This document shows positions 1 to 7,984 of a stretch of 44,315 bases of DNA, piece after piece. The DNA is from Opitutales bacterium (lineage in GTDB: Bacteria > Verrucomicrobiota > Verrucomicrobiia > Opitutales > UBA2987): positions 1 to 44,315 of the forward strand of contig JAJFLV010000147.1 of the NCBI GenBank assembly GCA_021772535.1, given 5' to 3'. The first letter of the stretch is position 1. Every line of letters starts with the position of its first letter. The notes under the pieces are model-generated. The model worked only from the letters and a program-made list of their open reading frames with translations, made no database searches and was not told where the DNA came from. The position numbers were made by a program, and so were the translations under genes.

Positions 1-622
1 TTAATAAATAGAGATTGGCGGCATTCCTTTCTTTAAATTCAAGCAATGTCGATGGCCGCGACGGCACCAGATTGTTGTTGCTGCCCACGATATGCAGAAC
101 AACAAAAAGGATTCCGCTTTTTTTGAAACGGTAAATCTCCGAAAATTTCTGGAAGTTATCAGAGGCATTCAAATGAGTGACCCCGAGCTGGTCCAGTTTG
201 AGAGAACTGCGGTTGCTAAAAAAAACTTTCCTCAGATACGCCAAACGCTCAACCGGATCGTAATTACCGCAGGCCTCACGATGGCAATCCGTCCATTCGT
301 TGTCTCCCGGAGTGTAAACCACCGGAACAGGCAAGTCTTGCAATAAATCGAAGGCACTCCCGTAGGTTGGGTCATCGCATGGGCTTTCCCCGGACTTTAT
401 ATCCCCCACATGAACAAAAAATTGAAAATCCTCTTTTGACGCCGATTGCAGAAATTGTCTTACCCGGTCCTCGTCTTCAGGATGGTAAGGCATGTCGCCA
501 AAGGCAAAAAACCGGAAGGCTTCCTTCTCCCCATCATTTGCGGCTGCTATGGCATGAGCAGATAAAAAATAACAGGCAACCATCAAAAGTAGTGGGAGCG
601 CTTTGGTTTCAACATTTCTCAT
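1..622 (-). CDS. Exported metallophosphoesterase, 3' end cut by window edge
   Basis: The minus strand is open from an ATG at 622 to the window edge (207 codons). The N-terminus is a signal peptide: a basic start, then a hydrophobic run ending near AHAIAA (about residues 8-28). The family signature follows: GDMPYH (first metal-binding Asp), VHVGDIKSG (second Asp), then TPGDNEWTDC, which replaces the usual GNHD/E block. This order is that of calcineurin-like phosphoesterases and fits an exported phosphatase or nuclease. The C-terminal metal-binding His block lies outside the window, so the substrate cannot be guessed. The gene is divergent from the DoxX-like gene, with 171 bp between the two starts. 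I am confident of the fold and not of the substrate. Confidence 0.8.
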   Translation of the reverse strand, partial: MRNVETKALPLLLMVACYFLSAHAIAAANDGEKEAFRFFAFGDMPYHPEDEDRVRQFLQSASKEDFQFFVHVGDIKSGESPCDDPTYGSAFDLLQDLPVPVVYTPGDNEWTDCHREACGNYDPVERLAYLRKVFFSNRSSLKLDQLGVTHLNASDNFQKFSEIYRFKKSGILFVVLHIVGSNNNLVPSRPSTLLEFKERNAANLYLL

Positions 623-793
623 AGGGAACAAGTTGGGTAAAAATTGGCCACCTTTCAACCCTGCCTTTGGTCTCTGGTTATTTTCCTTGATTTGCTGCCG
701 GAAGATATCAGAATCCGTTATGCGGTCAAACAGCCCAAGCCCGATATCAGTAGATAACAGGATGATAAAATCAAATCGAAAGGTAGATTAACC

Positions 794-1174
794 ATGAAAG
801 AAAAATTGCAAATGGCGGCCAGGCTGCTCCTGGGATTAATATTACTGATATTCGGGCTGAATGTGTTTTTACAATTCATGCCCCACTCCGAAATGACTCA
901 AGAAGTTTACGCTTTAATGGGAGCTTTGGGTGAGGCCGGTTATTTTTTTCCTCTCATCGGTGGGCTGCAAATCCTCGTCGGGCTGGCCTTGCTGGCAAAC
1001 CGGTGGGCTGCCTTGGCGCTGGTCCTTCTGGCGCCCCTCAGCGTCCACATCATTCTTTTTCACCTGGTCCTGCACCTTCCCAGCATCGGCCCAGGTCTGG
1101 TTGTCTTCCTCCTCAACCTCTATCTGCTCTTCGTCAACAAACCAAAATACGATTCAATTTTGGCCGCCAAATAA
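794..1174 (+). CDS. DoxX-like small integral membrane protein
   Basis: This 126-residue protein is almost entirely hydrophobic, with four predicted membrane helices (about residues 7-27, 50-68, 70-92 and 97-114). The first helix has the RLLLGLILLIFGLN pattern and a later segment reads GGLQILVGLALL, both typical of DoxX/SURF4-like proteins. Members are linked loosely to respiratory or redox functions in the inner membrane, and no catalytic residues can be named here. A run of T follows the stop, and then the 278-bp repeat element. The gene is monocistronic, and its exact role is unknown. Confidence 0.7.
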   Translation: MKEKLQMAARLLLGLILLIFGLNVFLQFMPHSEMTQEVYALMGALGEAGYFFPLIGGLQILVGLALLANRWAALALVLLAPLSVHIILFHLVLHLPSIGPGLVVFLLNLYLLFVNKPKYDSILAAK

Positions 1175-1195
1175 ACGGTTCCGGAAGTTTTTTTT

Positions 1196-1473
1196 TAGAA
1201 CCTATCTCAAATTCGATGATGATGATGCAGAGAGCAATTATGCGTTTTGAGCAAGGCGCGACGGGGTTTGCCGGGCTGACAGCCCGGCTGCCCCGCCAGA
1301 ACACTGCTCAAACACATAACTTCCTCTGTCCAAAGGATTTGTGCTGCACGGCGGCACCTGCAGCGTTGGTTTGCGCCCGAGGGGCTTGTAGCCCATCTGG
1401 GCGCAAAGCCACTTGGCATCTGCTACCGTGGCGCTACAAACATCATTCATCTGCGAATTTGAGATAGGTTTTA
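1196..1473. mobile_element. 278-bp MITE-like element, copy 1
   Basis: The element is bounded by the inverted repeat TAGAACCTATCTCAAA and its near-perfect complement ending GGTTTTA (one mismatch). It has the same length as the inverted copy at 25641-25918, with about 26 differences by hand count and no indels. The outer TA at each end fits the TA target duplication of IS630/Tc1-mariner elements (family knowledge; assignment inferred). The inside is highly structured: TTTGCGCCC 1370-1378 pairs with GGGCGCAAA 1399-1407, and CCGGGCT 1271-1277 with AGCCCGG 1281-1287. No convincing transposase frame exists, so it is non-autonomous. It sits between two convergent transcription units, next to a T-run. 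Confidence 0.85.
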
Positions 1474-1535
1474 CTAAGTATTGTTATCAATTCCGGGTTC
1501 TTCGATTTGCATGAACCCATCGAAGATGCAATCGC

Positions 1536-2534
1536 TCAATGGGTGCCTATGAAGGCGCCGCCGTGCTGGTAGGTAAGTTCGCGCATGAGATTGGCGAACT
1601 TGAGACCGGTGCGGGTGAAATGCCGCTCGAACTTGATGACGTGGGGAAACCCGATGGCATTGATGGTTATGGGCCTCTCTCCTGTTTCCTCATCAATACT
1701 ATTGGCTGTGTCGATGCGGTTGAGGACTTTTTCCGCTGTTTGGGTAAACTCGTCCCCGAATATGTAGATGCCGATTTTGTCTTCAGGGGACTTGGTTTCG
1801 CGGAAGGAACGGATGGCTCTGAGGATGCCGGGAACCGGATTGCTTTGGCTGTGGTGTTCGTAGTTGCGGATGGCTCTTACAATGCCGTCTCGTGTCACCC
1901 TGCTGTCGGGAATCCATTGTCCCCGGCTCGACCTGAGGATGAAGTTGCCATCCGCGTCCATAGCCTGAACCGCTTTGACAATGGGATAAATTTCCAGGGT
2001 TTCCTTAAACTTTTCTGTCACGGATTTCCAGATTTGTCCGGTGCTCGGGTCACGCATGCTTCCTGAAGTGTCCATGATGAAAATCAGGTGGTTGCTTAAC
2101 ACGGGGACACCGATGGGCAGATCGGACTCATTCTGGGGGATGTCCACAATCCTTTCCCGCGCATCGACCTCCTCCTCAAGGTTGTCAACATCCACGAGGA
2201 GTTTCTCTTTGCCGAAATCTGCCTCCTTGATCCGGTTGATCAATTCATCCAGGTCGGTTTGCATGGATGCAATTTTATCATCCAGCTCTTTTTCAACGAG
2301 TTCGTTTTGGGAGAGAATCTGTTTCAAATCCTGTTTTTTGGTACGGACATCCATCAACTCTGCCATTCGTTCCTGGAAGAGTTTTTCCAAGGCGTCCCGG
2401 ATATCGAAGATGACCAGCCTCTCCGAACCCATGGAAATGACGAACAAAAGAATTACCGCCCCAAATCCGCAACTGATGACATCAAGAAAAGAGAGGCTGA
2501 AAACGGAGAGGTCGCGTTTTTTCTTTTTGCTCAT
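1536..2534 (-). CDS. MotB/ExbD-type membrane-anchored VWA protein with intact MIDAS
   Basis: The product has 332 residues. The start at 2534 is chosen because its ATG overlaps the upstream gene's TGA as ATGA; a longer frame starts at 2561. A lysine-rich N-terminus precedes one membrane helix (about 15-36) whose first residues are FLDVISCGFGA. The Asp at position 18 is where ExbD, TolR and MotB carry their proton-accepting Asp. A coiled coil (about 40-130) follows, then a von Willebrand A domain with an intact MIDAS start DTSGSM (Asp155). No peptidoglycan-binding OmpA domain is seen. It is the last gene of the operon and a paralogue of the gene before it. I infer a stator-like subunit with a metal-dependent extracytoplasmic binding head. 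Confidence 0.8.
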   Translation of the reverse strand: MSKKKKRDLSVFSLSFLDVISCGFGAVILLFVISMGSERLVIFDIRDALEKLFQERMAELMDVRTKKQDLKQILSQNELVEKELDDKIASMQTDLDELINRIKEADFGKEKLLVDVDNLEEEVDARERIVDIPQNESDLPIGVPVLSNHLIFIMDTSGSMRDPSTGQIWKSVTEKFKETLEIYPIVKAVQAMDADGNFILRSSRGQWIPDSRVTRDGIVRAIRNYEHHSQSNPVPGILRAIRSFRETKSPEDKIGIYIFGDEFTQTAEKVLNRIDTANSIDEETGERPITINAIGFPHVIKFERHFTRTGLKFANLMRELTYQHGGAFIGTH

Positions 2535-3595
2535 GTCTCGGGCCAGGTTTTCGACGGACAAATGAAGGAGCCGTCGGTTTTGGTGCCCAGGAGCCAGAAA
2601 CTGGTAGCTGCCGCCGGGTCTCCACTCATCGGCATCATGATGGTATTGATGGGAATGCCCACCGGCACCTGCCGAGTGGCGGCGTTGTACATTCGTACCC
2701 TGGCATTCTGGTCGATGATCGGCCCGGCCGGCACCGAATCGCTCAAAGTGGGCAATCCGTCGACAAAAAGTATGATATTGTCCGGCTTGGGATTCATGCC
2801 GCCGACATAGAAAAAGGCCCGCTCCAGGTTGGCTCCTCCCTGGGGGGTGACTTCCTTCATTTGGCCGAGAACCTCCGCCATGGTTTGCCGGTCAGAGATA
2901 TCCAACCACTCCCCTGCTCTGAGGGTTATGACCGATTGGACCTCCTTGCTGAAAAAAATAACCTGGTAACGGGTGGGAGCCTTGAGCGCTGTCAACATCC
3001 ATTCCACCGCCCGCATGGTTTGTTTCCACTTGGGGGCCTCCCGTTTTTCTTCCTCGCTGTTGGCCAATCGCTCGATGGCTCCATCGAAAGTGTCGTCGAG
3101 CATTCCGCCGGAGGCTTCGATGAGAAAAAGGACCCGCTCTCCATCGAGCTTGAAATCGGTCAGGTACTGCCGCCGTGTCGGGTTTGGCATCGGTATGGGC
3201 ACTTCTTCCGGCACCGTGGGCAGATTTTCCAGATCTCCCAGCAAAGTAGCCCGCAACTCCTCCATTTCCGCCAATTGGGAGAGTAAAAGACTGAGATCAG
3301 TTGTTCGATCGGTTAAGGATTCCGATAGATCAATTTCGCGAGACTCGAGGTCCTTCAAACGCTTTTTGATTTCTTCGATGGAGCTGGAAAGCTGCAAGAG
3401 GATTTGTTCCTCGGCCTGGATGTCTTTGCGCATCCGGCCCAAATCGACCTCCGTGTCGGCGAGCTGGTTGACGTTGTGTTCCGACTTTTTTCCGCTAGTC
3501 AGGACAAAGAGCAGAATGATAGCCCCGAACCCGCAACAAATGACATCCAGAAAAGCCATGCTGAGCGGCTGGAGTCCTTTTTTCTTTCTGGCCAT
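2531..3595 (-). CDS. MotB/ExbD-type membrane-anchored VWA-like protein with degenerate MIDAS
   Basis: This 354-residue protein has the same plan as its downstream paralogue: basic N-terminus, one membrane helix (about 13-34) opening with FLDVICCGFGA (Asp17), a long coiled coil (about 42-125), a proline-rich hinge, and a VWA-like domain. The MIDAS start reads EASGG where DxSxS is expected, so Glu160 replaces Asp and Gly replaces the second Ser. A later FVDGLPT and TPQGGANLERAF still match the VWA fold. Metal binding is therefore probably lost or altered. I infer that it pairs with the intact VWA protein, with which it overlaps by 4 bp and is probably translationally coupled. Confidence 0.78.
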   Translation of the reverse strand: MARKKKGLQPLSMAFLDVICCGFGAIILLFVLTSGKKSEHNVNQLADTEVDLGRMRKDIQAEEQILLQLSSSIEEIKKRLKDLESREIDLSESLTDRTTDLSLLLSQLAEMEELRATLLGDLENLPTVPEEVPIPMPNPTRRQYLTDFKLDGERVLFLIEASGGMLDDTFDGAIERLANSEEEKREAPKWKQTMRAVEWMLTALKAPTRYQVIFFSKEVQSVITLRAGEWLDISDRQTMAEVLGQMKEVTPQGGANLERAFFYVGGMNPKPDNIILFVDGLPTLSDSVPAGPIIDQNARVRMYNAATRQVPVGIPINTIMMPMSGDPAAATSFWLLGTKTDGSFICPSKTWPET

Positions 3596-3672
3596 TTTTG
3601 TTAGATGCCTTGGACCTTTATAAATTTAAATCAACTGTATCAATTGCGCGAGATTTCTATAAAAGGTCTCGC

Positions 3673-5148
3673 TTAATCCGGGCAATGGACAATGAGCCAT
3701 TCGAGACGGGAAGATCCTTGCCCCAAGGTCAGAACATCCCCGCAATTGAGAATTACACCATTTGAGGCTGCCTGTCCGTTCACTAGAACGATGCCTTCAG
3801 TCTGGTTTTCCAGTTGCAGTCGCCCATCGCCGAGCCTTTTTACAGAAATGCCTATGGCGCCCTCTCCACCGGTTTCTGTGAGATTAAAACCATCCTTTTC
3901 AATGCGGGCTCCCAAACCTTTGTATACGATATGAGTGGGAAGGGTCTTCGCAGGTTCTGATTCTCTGGCAAGCTCAATTGGGGAAGGAACTTCATCAATC
4001 GATTCAGACATTTTTTCTTTCGTAGGAACCTTGTCCAAGCCCAACTCCCGAAGATCGATACTGGTTGTGATACCCGCCTCTTCCAGGTTTTCGAACACCG
4101 TCGAGGCTTTTCCCAAGAGGGCCGCTCCACTGGCCGCCGAGCCGAACTCCGAGACGATGATGGAAGCATTATGAGCGGCGGCGATTTTTTCCGCCAGGCC
4201 CGGGATTTTGGCGGCCCGCTCACTGATGACAAAGGGGATACTCTTTTCATTGCCTGCGGAATAAACTTCCTTGAGTGATTTATCTACCAATTGAGCCAGG
4301 GACTCGTTGACCGGCTCAAGGTGTTTGGCTACCGTATCCCGGTAAACCGACATTTTCCGTGATCTCTTTAGGCTCTCCATTTCGATGGTGGCTTCTTCCT
4401 GTTCCCTGAACAGTTCCAATAAATTTTGAGTCTGATTGTAGAACTGTTGTTCCGTATTGGCGTCGTGGGTTACGTCGAATGCGGTTTGGCTGAGAAAGCT
4501 GTTGGCTAGTTTTGGATTCAATTCGGCAAAGACATGGTGGAATCCGATGGGTGCGATAGCCAGTCGGAGCCGCCGGATTTTGGGCCGCAACTCCAGAATG
4601 CTGAAAAAGGTAGCGCGCTGGTGGACATCGATATGAAAAGCCGTTTGCCCCTCGATGCCCAATCTCTCCATTTCCGCCGCCAAGGAGACGCATGCCATGT
4701 CGACAATTCCAGCCAGCGGCATGTTGAGATCCTGCGCGATGCCCAGAATCAAACCGATTTTTTCCTCGTCGCCGTTTTCACTGCTCAGATAATTTCCGGG
4801 CAGGGCAAAGACTACCTTGCCCACCGGGCCTCCAGCTTGAAGACGCTCCCAGACCATTCGCAGGTGACGGTAGGCCAGTTCGGAGTAGCGGGGCGGCGCT
4901 CTGCCCGGCACATTCAAATCCGAAAGGCGCAGGGATAATTGCTCCCAGCAGCGATCGGTGACAAAACGCGGGTAAATCCGGGACCGTTTTTGAGCCTGCC
5001 GGCCACAAATGTAGCGTGTTCCGTCGAAATAGACAAACCCCGGGCTCTCCTCGCTGGAAGCTTCCAGATCTACAACCCGGAAAGCGGTGTCAGTTGCTTC
5101 AACGGCAGTGAAGCCTTCATCGCAAAATTCTAAACCGAGCGTTCTCAT
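3673..5148 (-). CDS. Hsp70/actin-fold protein with C-terminal FHA-like domain
   Basis: This 491-residue cytoplasmic protein has no signal peptide or membrane helix. The N-terminus (MRTLGLEFCDEGFTAVE) resembles the first phosphate loop of actin/Hsp70 ATPases but lacks a clean DxG. FALPGNYL, FHIDVHQRATFF and a C-terminal SEFGSAASGAALLG occupy the positions of the later nucleotide-binding motifs. The last 85 or so residues (about 405-491) look FHA-like, with LVNGQ, NCGDVLTLGQG and strand-rich surroundings. FHA domains bind phosphothreonine. It is the second gene of the proton-channel/VWA operon, 57 bp after the channel gene. ATPase activity is unproven, and I infer a cytoplasmic regulator or assembly factor for the membrane complex. 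Confidence 0.6.
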   Translation of the reverse strand: MRTLGLEFCDEGFTAVEATDTAFRVVDLEASSEESPGFVYFDGTRYICGRQAQKRSRIYPRFVTDRCWEQLSLRLSDLNVPGRAPPRYSELAYRHLRMVWERLQAGGPVGKVVFALPGNYLSSENGDEEKIGLILGIAQDLNMPLAGIVDMACVSLAAEMERLGIEGQTAFHIDVHQRATFFSILELRPKIRRLRLAIAPIGFHHVFAELNPKLANSFLSQTAFDVTHDANTEQQFYNQTQNLLELFREQEEATIEMESLKRSRKMSVYRDTVAKHLEPVNESLAQLVDKSLKEVYSAGNEKSIPFVISERAAKIPGLAEKIAAAHNASIIVSEFGSAASGAALLGKASTVFENLEEAGITTSIDLRELGLDKVPTKEKMSESIDEVPSPIELARESEPAKTLPTHIVYKGLGARIEKDGFNLTETGGEGAIGISVKRLGDGRLQLENQTEGIVLVNGQAASNGVILNCGDVLTLGQGSSRLEWLIVHCPD

Positions 5149-5205
5149 GGTGGTGGTAGCAATACCTGGCGATTTATCTAAGTAAGAGGTATCAGACCTC
5201 GGGTC

Positions 5206-6069
5206 TCAGGTAAAGGTTACTTCAGTTTCCTCCTGGTATGGAATTTTCATGACCGCGATCAATTTTTCCCGGCAATATTCTTCCACGTCGAAAATCAAGC
5301 TTTCCTGCCGGGATTGCAGCAGGTGAATGAAATACATCAGGATGATGCTCAAAACCAGGGCCACGAAAGTCGAATTGAAAGCGAGACCGAGGGAAGTAGT
5401 AACTCCCTGTATGTTGCCCCGTATGGCCTGGTCCGCCTGGGCCAGGGCTTCACCAATACCTCGCACCGTTCCGATAAACCCGACCGAGGGAATGGCCCAG
5501 GCGATGTAGCGCACGAGCGACAAGTCCGAATCCAGCCGGTCCGCCTCCGACTCCGAAATTTCCCGCACTGCCTGGGAAACATCCTGGATGGAATGGGTGG
5601 AATGGAAACGGTGCAAAGCGGTCAAAACTACGGTCGGTAATAATTTTCCCACGAAATCGGGTCTGTTTTTGAACCGCGATTGGAGGTGTTTGCAGTGGCT
5701 GAGGGCCTCCTGGGGGATAATTCGCTCGCCCTTTTCGATATCGACAAAGGTTTCCCCCATGATCCTCTTCTCATTATAAACCAGGTAAAGTTTGTAAATG
5801 ATGATGATCATGGCCCATGAAAGAAGGATAAAACAGCTTTCCTGCTCATAATTTTTCAGGATTATGTAGATATTGCGCTCCGGCACATAGCCTTCCCGTC
5901 CGCCATCTTGTTCTCGCAAGACCTGCTGGGTGATGGTCACGGCCTCAGCCCGGGGGCGAATATGGAGCGTGAATATGGCATGCAGGACGACGAAAGAGAA
6001 AACCAGACCGAGAATCTGGACAATATTCTCTCTCGAAAACAGGGTGTATTTAGAATTTTTGGCGGACAT
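5206..6069 (-). CDS. MotA/TolQ/ExbB-family proton channel protein
   Basis: This 287-residue membrane protein has helices at about 16-36, 78-96, 187-206 and 230-252. The third and fourth form the MotA/ExbB channel signature: AIPSVGFIGTVRGIGEAL, then VTTSLGLAFNSTFVALVLS. In MotA, TolQ and ExbB this region forms the pentamer that conducts protons around two MotB/ExbD helices. The expected partners are the two Asp-bearing VWA proteins in the same operon. There is a sizeable extracytoplasmic loop between helices 1 and 2 and a cytoplasmic domain between 2 and 3. It is the first gene of the operon, preceded by a predicted promoter with a dyad. It is not near tonB or tol genes, which argues against simple ExbB or TolQ. 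Confidence 0.82.
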   Translation of the reverse strand: MSAKNSKYTLFSRENIVQILGLVFSFVVLHAIFTLHIRPRAEAVTITQQVLREQDGGREGYVPERNIYIILKNYEQESCFILLSWAMIIIIYKLYLVYNEKRIMGETFVDIEKGERIIPQEALSHCKHLQSRFKNRPDFVGKLLPTVVLTALHRFHSTHSIQDVSQAVREISESEADRLDSDLSLVRYIAWAIPSVGFIGTVRGIGEALAQADQAIRGNIQGVTTSLGLAFNSTFVALVLSIILMYFIHLLQSRQESLIFDVEEYCREKLIAVMKIPYQEETEVTFT

Positions 6070-6502
6070 CGCAATTCGCTGAAACCGTTGCAGGGAATTC
6101 AGGGTTTACTGTAATTAGACCTCTATGCGGCTTTTTTATTTCGTGAGGATATTTTCCGCATGGAACTCAACTACAAATTCGTTTTCCATCATTATTAACA
6201 TAGAATAATACCGTACAAAGTAACTTTGTTGCAAAATCAGGCAAAGAAAAATTAAATACATCGTCCGTGCAACCATCCTTTTCCATCCCGAGGTGAGGAT
6301 TCTGTTGGCTTTGCGGCTTGCTAGGGGGGATTTAAATAAATCAATATTTTGTTCTAAGAAAAATGCCTTGAATCCGTATTATTAGAGCCGTTAATATAAA
6401 AAAACAAAAATCCGGCACCAATCGGGAAGAAATACACTTGCAAAATGCTCATAACTCTATAGAAAATTTTAGGCCGCAAATATATAGCTCGGGAACAAGC
6501 TC
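6070..6502. other. 433-bp AT-rich intergenic region between divergent genes
   Basis: This region separates the minus-strand channel operon from the plus-strand lipoprotein genes. It has no coding frame of credible length on either strand, no tRNA and no MITE end. The only structure seen is the dyad and promoter at 6205-6234. A weak plus-strand TTGCAA (6438-6443) and TATAGA (6458-6463) have only a 14-bp spacer. The plus-strand promoter for the gene at 6503 must lie here but is not clear. Confidence 0.6.
6205..6234 (-). promoter_or_regulatory. Predicted promoter with palindromic operator for the channel/VWA operon
   Basis: Read on the minus strand, TTGCAA (6229-6234) and TATTAT (6205-6210) form a sigma70-like -35 and -10 pair with an 18-bp spacer. 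The spacer holds a perfect 7+1+7 dyad, ACAAAGT-A-ACTTTGT (6215-6229), a typical place for a repressor operator. The implied leader before the ATG at 6069 is about 130 nt. The base pattern is seen directly; promoter and operator function are inferred. Confidence 0.35.
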
Positions 6503-7078
6503 ATGAATATGGAAAACAATTTCAGTATCAGTAAATTAATGGCCGTCCTCTTGGTCGGCCCGATGATTCTTTTGAGCGGCTGCGCAACCAGCTCGAATAC
6601 GGCCAAGGGGGCTACCACCGGGGCGGTTGCAGGCGGCCTTGGCGGAGCCGTCATCGGGCACCAAAGCGGTGAGACCGGCGAAGGGGCCGTTGTAGGAGCT
6701 TTGGCCGGGATTGCCATCGGGGGTATAATGGGCGCCGCCAAGGATGCCAGGGTATCCCGCGAACAGGAACAAATCGCCCAGGAACGCGCCTATCAGCAGG
6801 AAATCGCCAAAATGCGTGAAAAGGCCGCCCGGGAGGCTGCCGCCCGCGAGGAGGAGCTGAGAATTGCCGAAGGCATGCGCATCACGGAGCGTGAATTGAT
6901 CGAGGCGGAAGATAACGCCAAGCTGGCCGAGGCCCGTTTGAAAAAGCTCGAAGAGGAGCTGACCACCGCCAAACAAAAATCAGTTTCGCTAAAAGATTCC
7001 GAAAAACGCATGATCGAAGCCGAAGAAAGAATCCGCGAGCTGGAGGAAAAACTAAAGGAACTTAAAGGAGACGAGTAA
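6503..7078 (+). CDS. Glycine-zipper lipoprotein with C-terminal coiled coil
   Basis: This 191-residue protein begins with a lipoprotein signal peptide ending in the lipobox LLSGC (Cys at about 27), so it should be lipidated and membrane-anchored. Residues about 33-75 form a glycine zipper: GATTGAVAGGLGGAVIG, then GAVVGALAGIAIGGIMGAA, as in YMGG/OmpA-like Gly-zipper proteins that pack or insert into the outer membrane. From about residue 80 to the end (GDE) it is a charged, heptad-like coiled coil rich in E, A and K. A second ATG six bases downstream (6509) could also serve as start. It probably shares transcription with the two lipoprotein genes behind it (85-bp gap). Function is unknown beyond a likely envelope-structural role. 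Confidence 0.72.
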   Translation: MNMENNFSISKLMAVLLVGPMILLSGCATSSNTAKGATTGAVAGGLGGAVIGHQSGETGEGAVVGALAGIAIGGIMGAAKDARVSREQEQIAQERAYQQEIAKMREKAAREAAAREEELRIAEGMRITERELIEAEDNAKLAEARLKKLEEELTTAKQKSVSLKDSEKRMIEAEERIRELEEKLKELKGDE

Positions 7079-7163
7079 TTTCCACCTTCTCAACACATCC
7101 AATCCAACTCAATTCATTTTACACCTACACCCTTGTCATAAAACTCACAAACAGGAGGCTGCC

Positions 7164-7880
7164 ATGAATGGTATCCAGCAATTAAGTCGAATAATCCCCA
7201 TTACTGTTGTTTCAATTCTACTGGGTGGGTGTGCCTCGACCTATTCCTTTAAAGTGGATGCCATTAACAACCCGGAGGCGACCGAACATCAGTCCTACAA
7301 AATTGTCAGTTCAAACCCGGAGGTGAACGAGGAGGATTTGCAATTCAAGGAGGTAGCGGAATACGTCAAAACCTCCTTGTCCAGTAAAGGCCTCTACGAA
7401 GCGCCCGACCTGGAAAGCGCGGATATGGTGGTCGATATTTCCTATGGCATCGGAGAACCGCAGGTTGACTTTAAAACATATTCCACGCCCGTTTATGCCC
7501 AGGTGGGGGGCGGTTATCGGACGGTCTCCTCGCCAGTCGTAGGATCGGACGGAAAGGTGAGGATGGTTACCACCACCATCTACATTCCCCCGCGAAAGGA
7601 AATTATCGGAATGGAAGAACAAATTGTTCCCATCACCACCTACGAAAAGTTTCTTCGCATGACCTCACGAGAAAACCAGGATGCTGATGAAAGCGAGGGT
7701 CCCGTGCAGGTTTGGAGTATTTACGTGAAAAACAAGGATGAAAGCGAGGATCTGCGCAAGTACCTCCCGCTCATGGCGGCGGCATCGGTCGATTATGTGG
7801 GAGAAAATACCGAACAGCAGCAGGAGGTTAAAATAAAGGATACCGACGAATCCGTTGCCTTCATCAAGGAAGGCATGTAA
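7164..7880 (+). CDS. DUF4136-like lipoprotein, paralogue 1
   Basis: The product has 238 residues. The start is well supported by AGGAGG at 7153-7158, five bases before the ATG. The signal peptide ends in the lipobox LLGGC (about residue 23). The mature part opens with YSFKVDAINNPE and includes VKTSLSSKGLYE followed by SADMVVDISYG, the pattern of DUF4136-type proteins (an ageing-residue motif followed by a dADlvv strand). The middle has a variable insert before VPITTYEKFL. The C-terminal part shares KNKDESEDLRKYLPLMAAAS with the next gene, showing that the two arose by duplication. No catalytic residues are recognisable. It is probably an outer-membrane or periplasmic lipoprotein of unknown role. 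Confidence 0.68.
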   Translation: MNGIQQLSRIIPITVVSILLGGCASTYSFKVDAINNPEATEHQSYKIVSSNPEVNEEDLQFKEVAEYVKTSLSSKGLYEAPDLESADMVVDISYGIGEPQVDFKTYSTPVYAQVGGGYRTVSSPVVGSDGKVRMVTTTIYIPPRKEIIGMEEQIVPITTYEKFLRMTSRENQDADESEGPVQVWSIYVKNKDESEDLRKYLPLMAAASVDYVGENTEQQQEVKIKDTDESVAFIKEGM

Positions 7881-7984
7881 ACCCCATGCCATTGTCCTTC
7901 CCCCCCCCTGCCCGAGGAAAATGGGAAATGCGGGCCGACCAAAGAAATAGTATTAACTGGACAGTAATCTAATCTCAACAACGG

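Noticed and set aside
603-791. 62-residue plus-strand frame before the DoxX gene
   Set aside because: It starts inside the metallophosphoesterase gene on the other strand, has no ribosome site or protein-like composition, and covers that gene's promoter region.
1003-1467. Long frame across the MITE copy, including His/Met-rich ends
   Set aside because: It spans the inverted repeats and both strands have comparable frames; the pattern comes from the repeat, not from coding.
1500-1525. Hairpin (TTCGAT/ATCGAA) beyond the VWA operon as a terminator
   Set aside because: Short stem with a 12-base loop and no T-tract; too weak to call.
1536-6069. Zorya anti-phage system
   Set aside because: There is a MotA-like gene, but the MotB-like partners have VWA heads rather than peptidoglycan-binding domains, and no ZorC-, ZorD- or ZorE-like gene follows.
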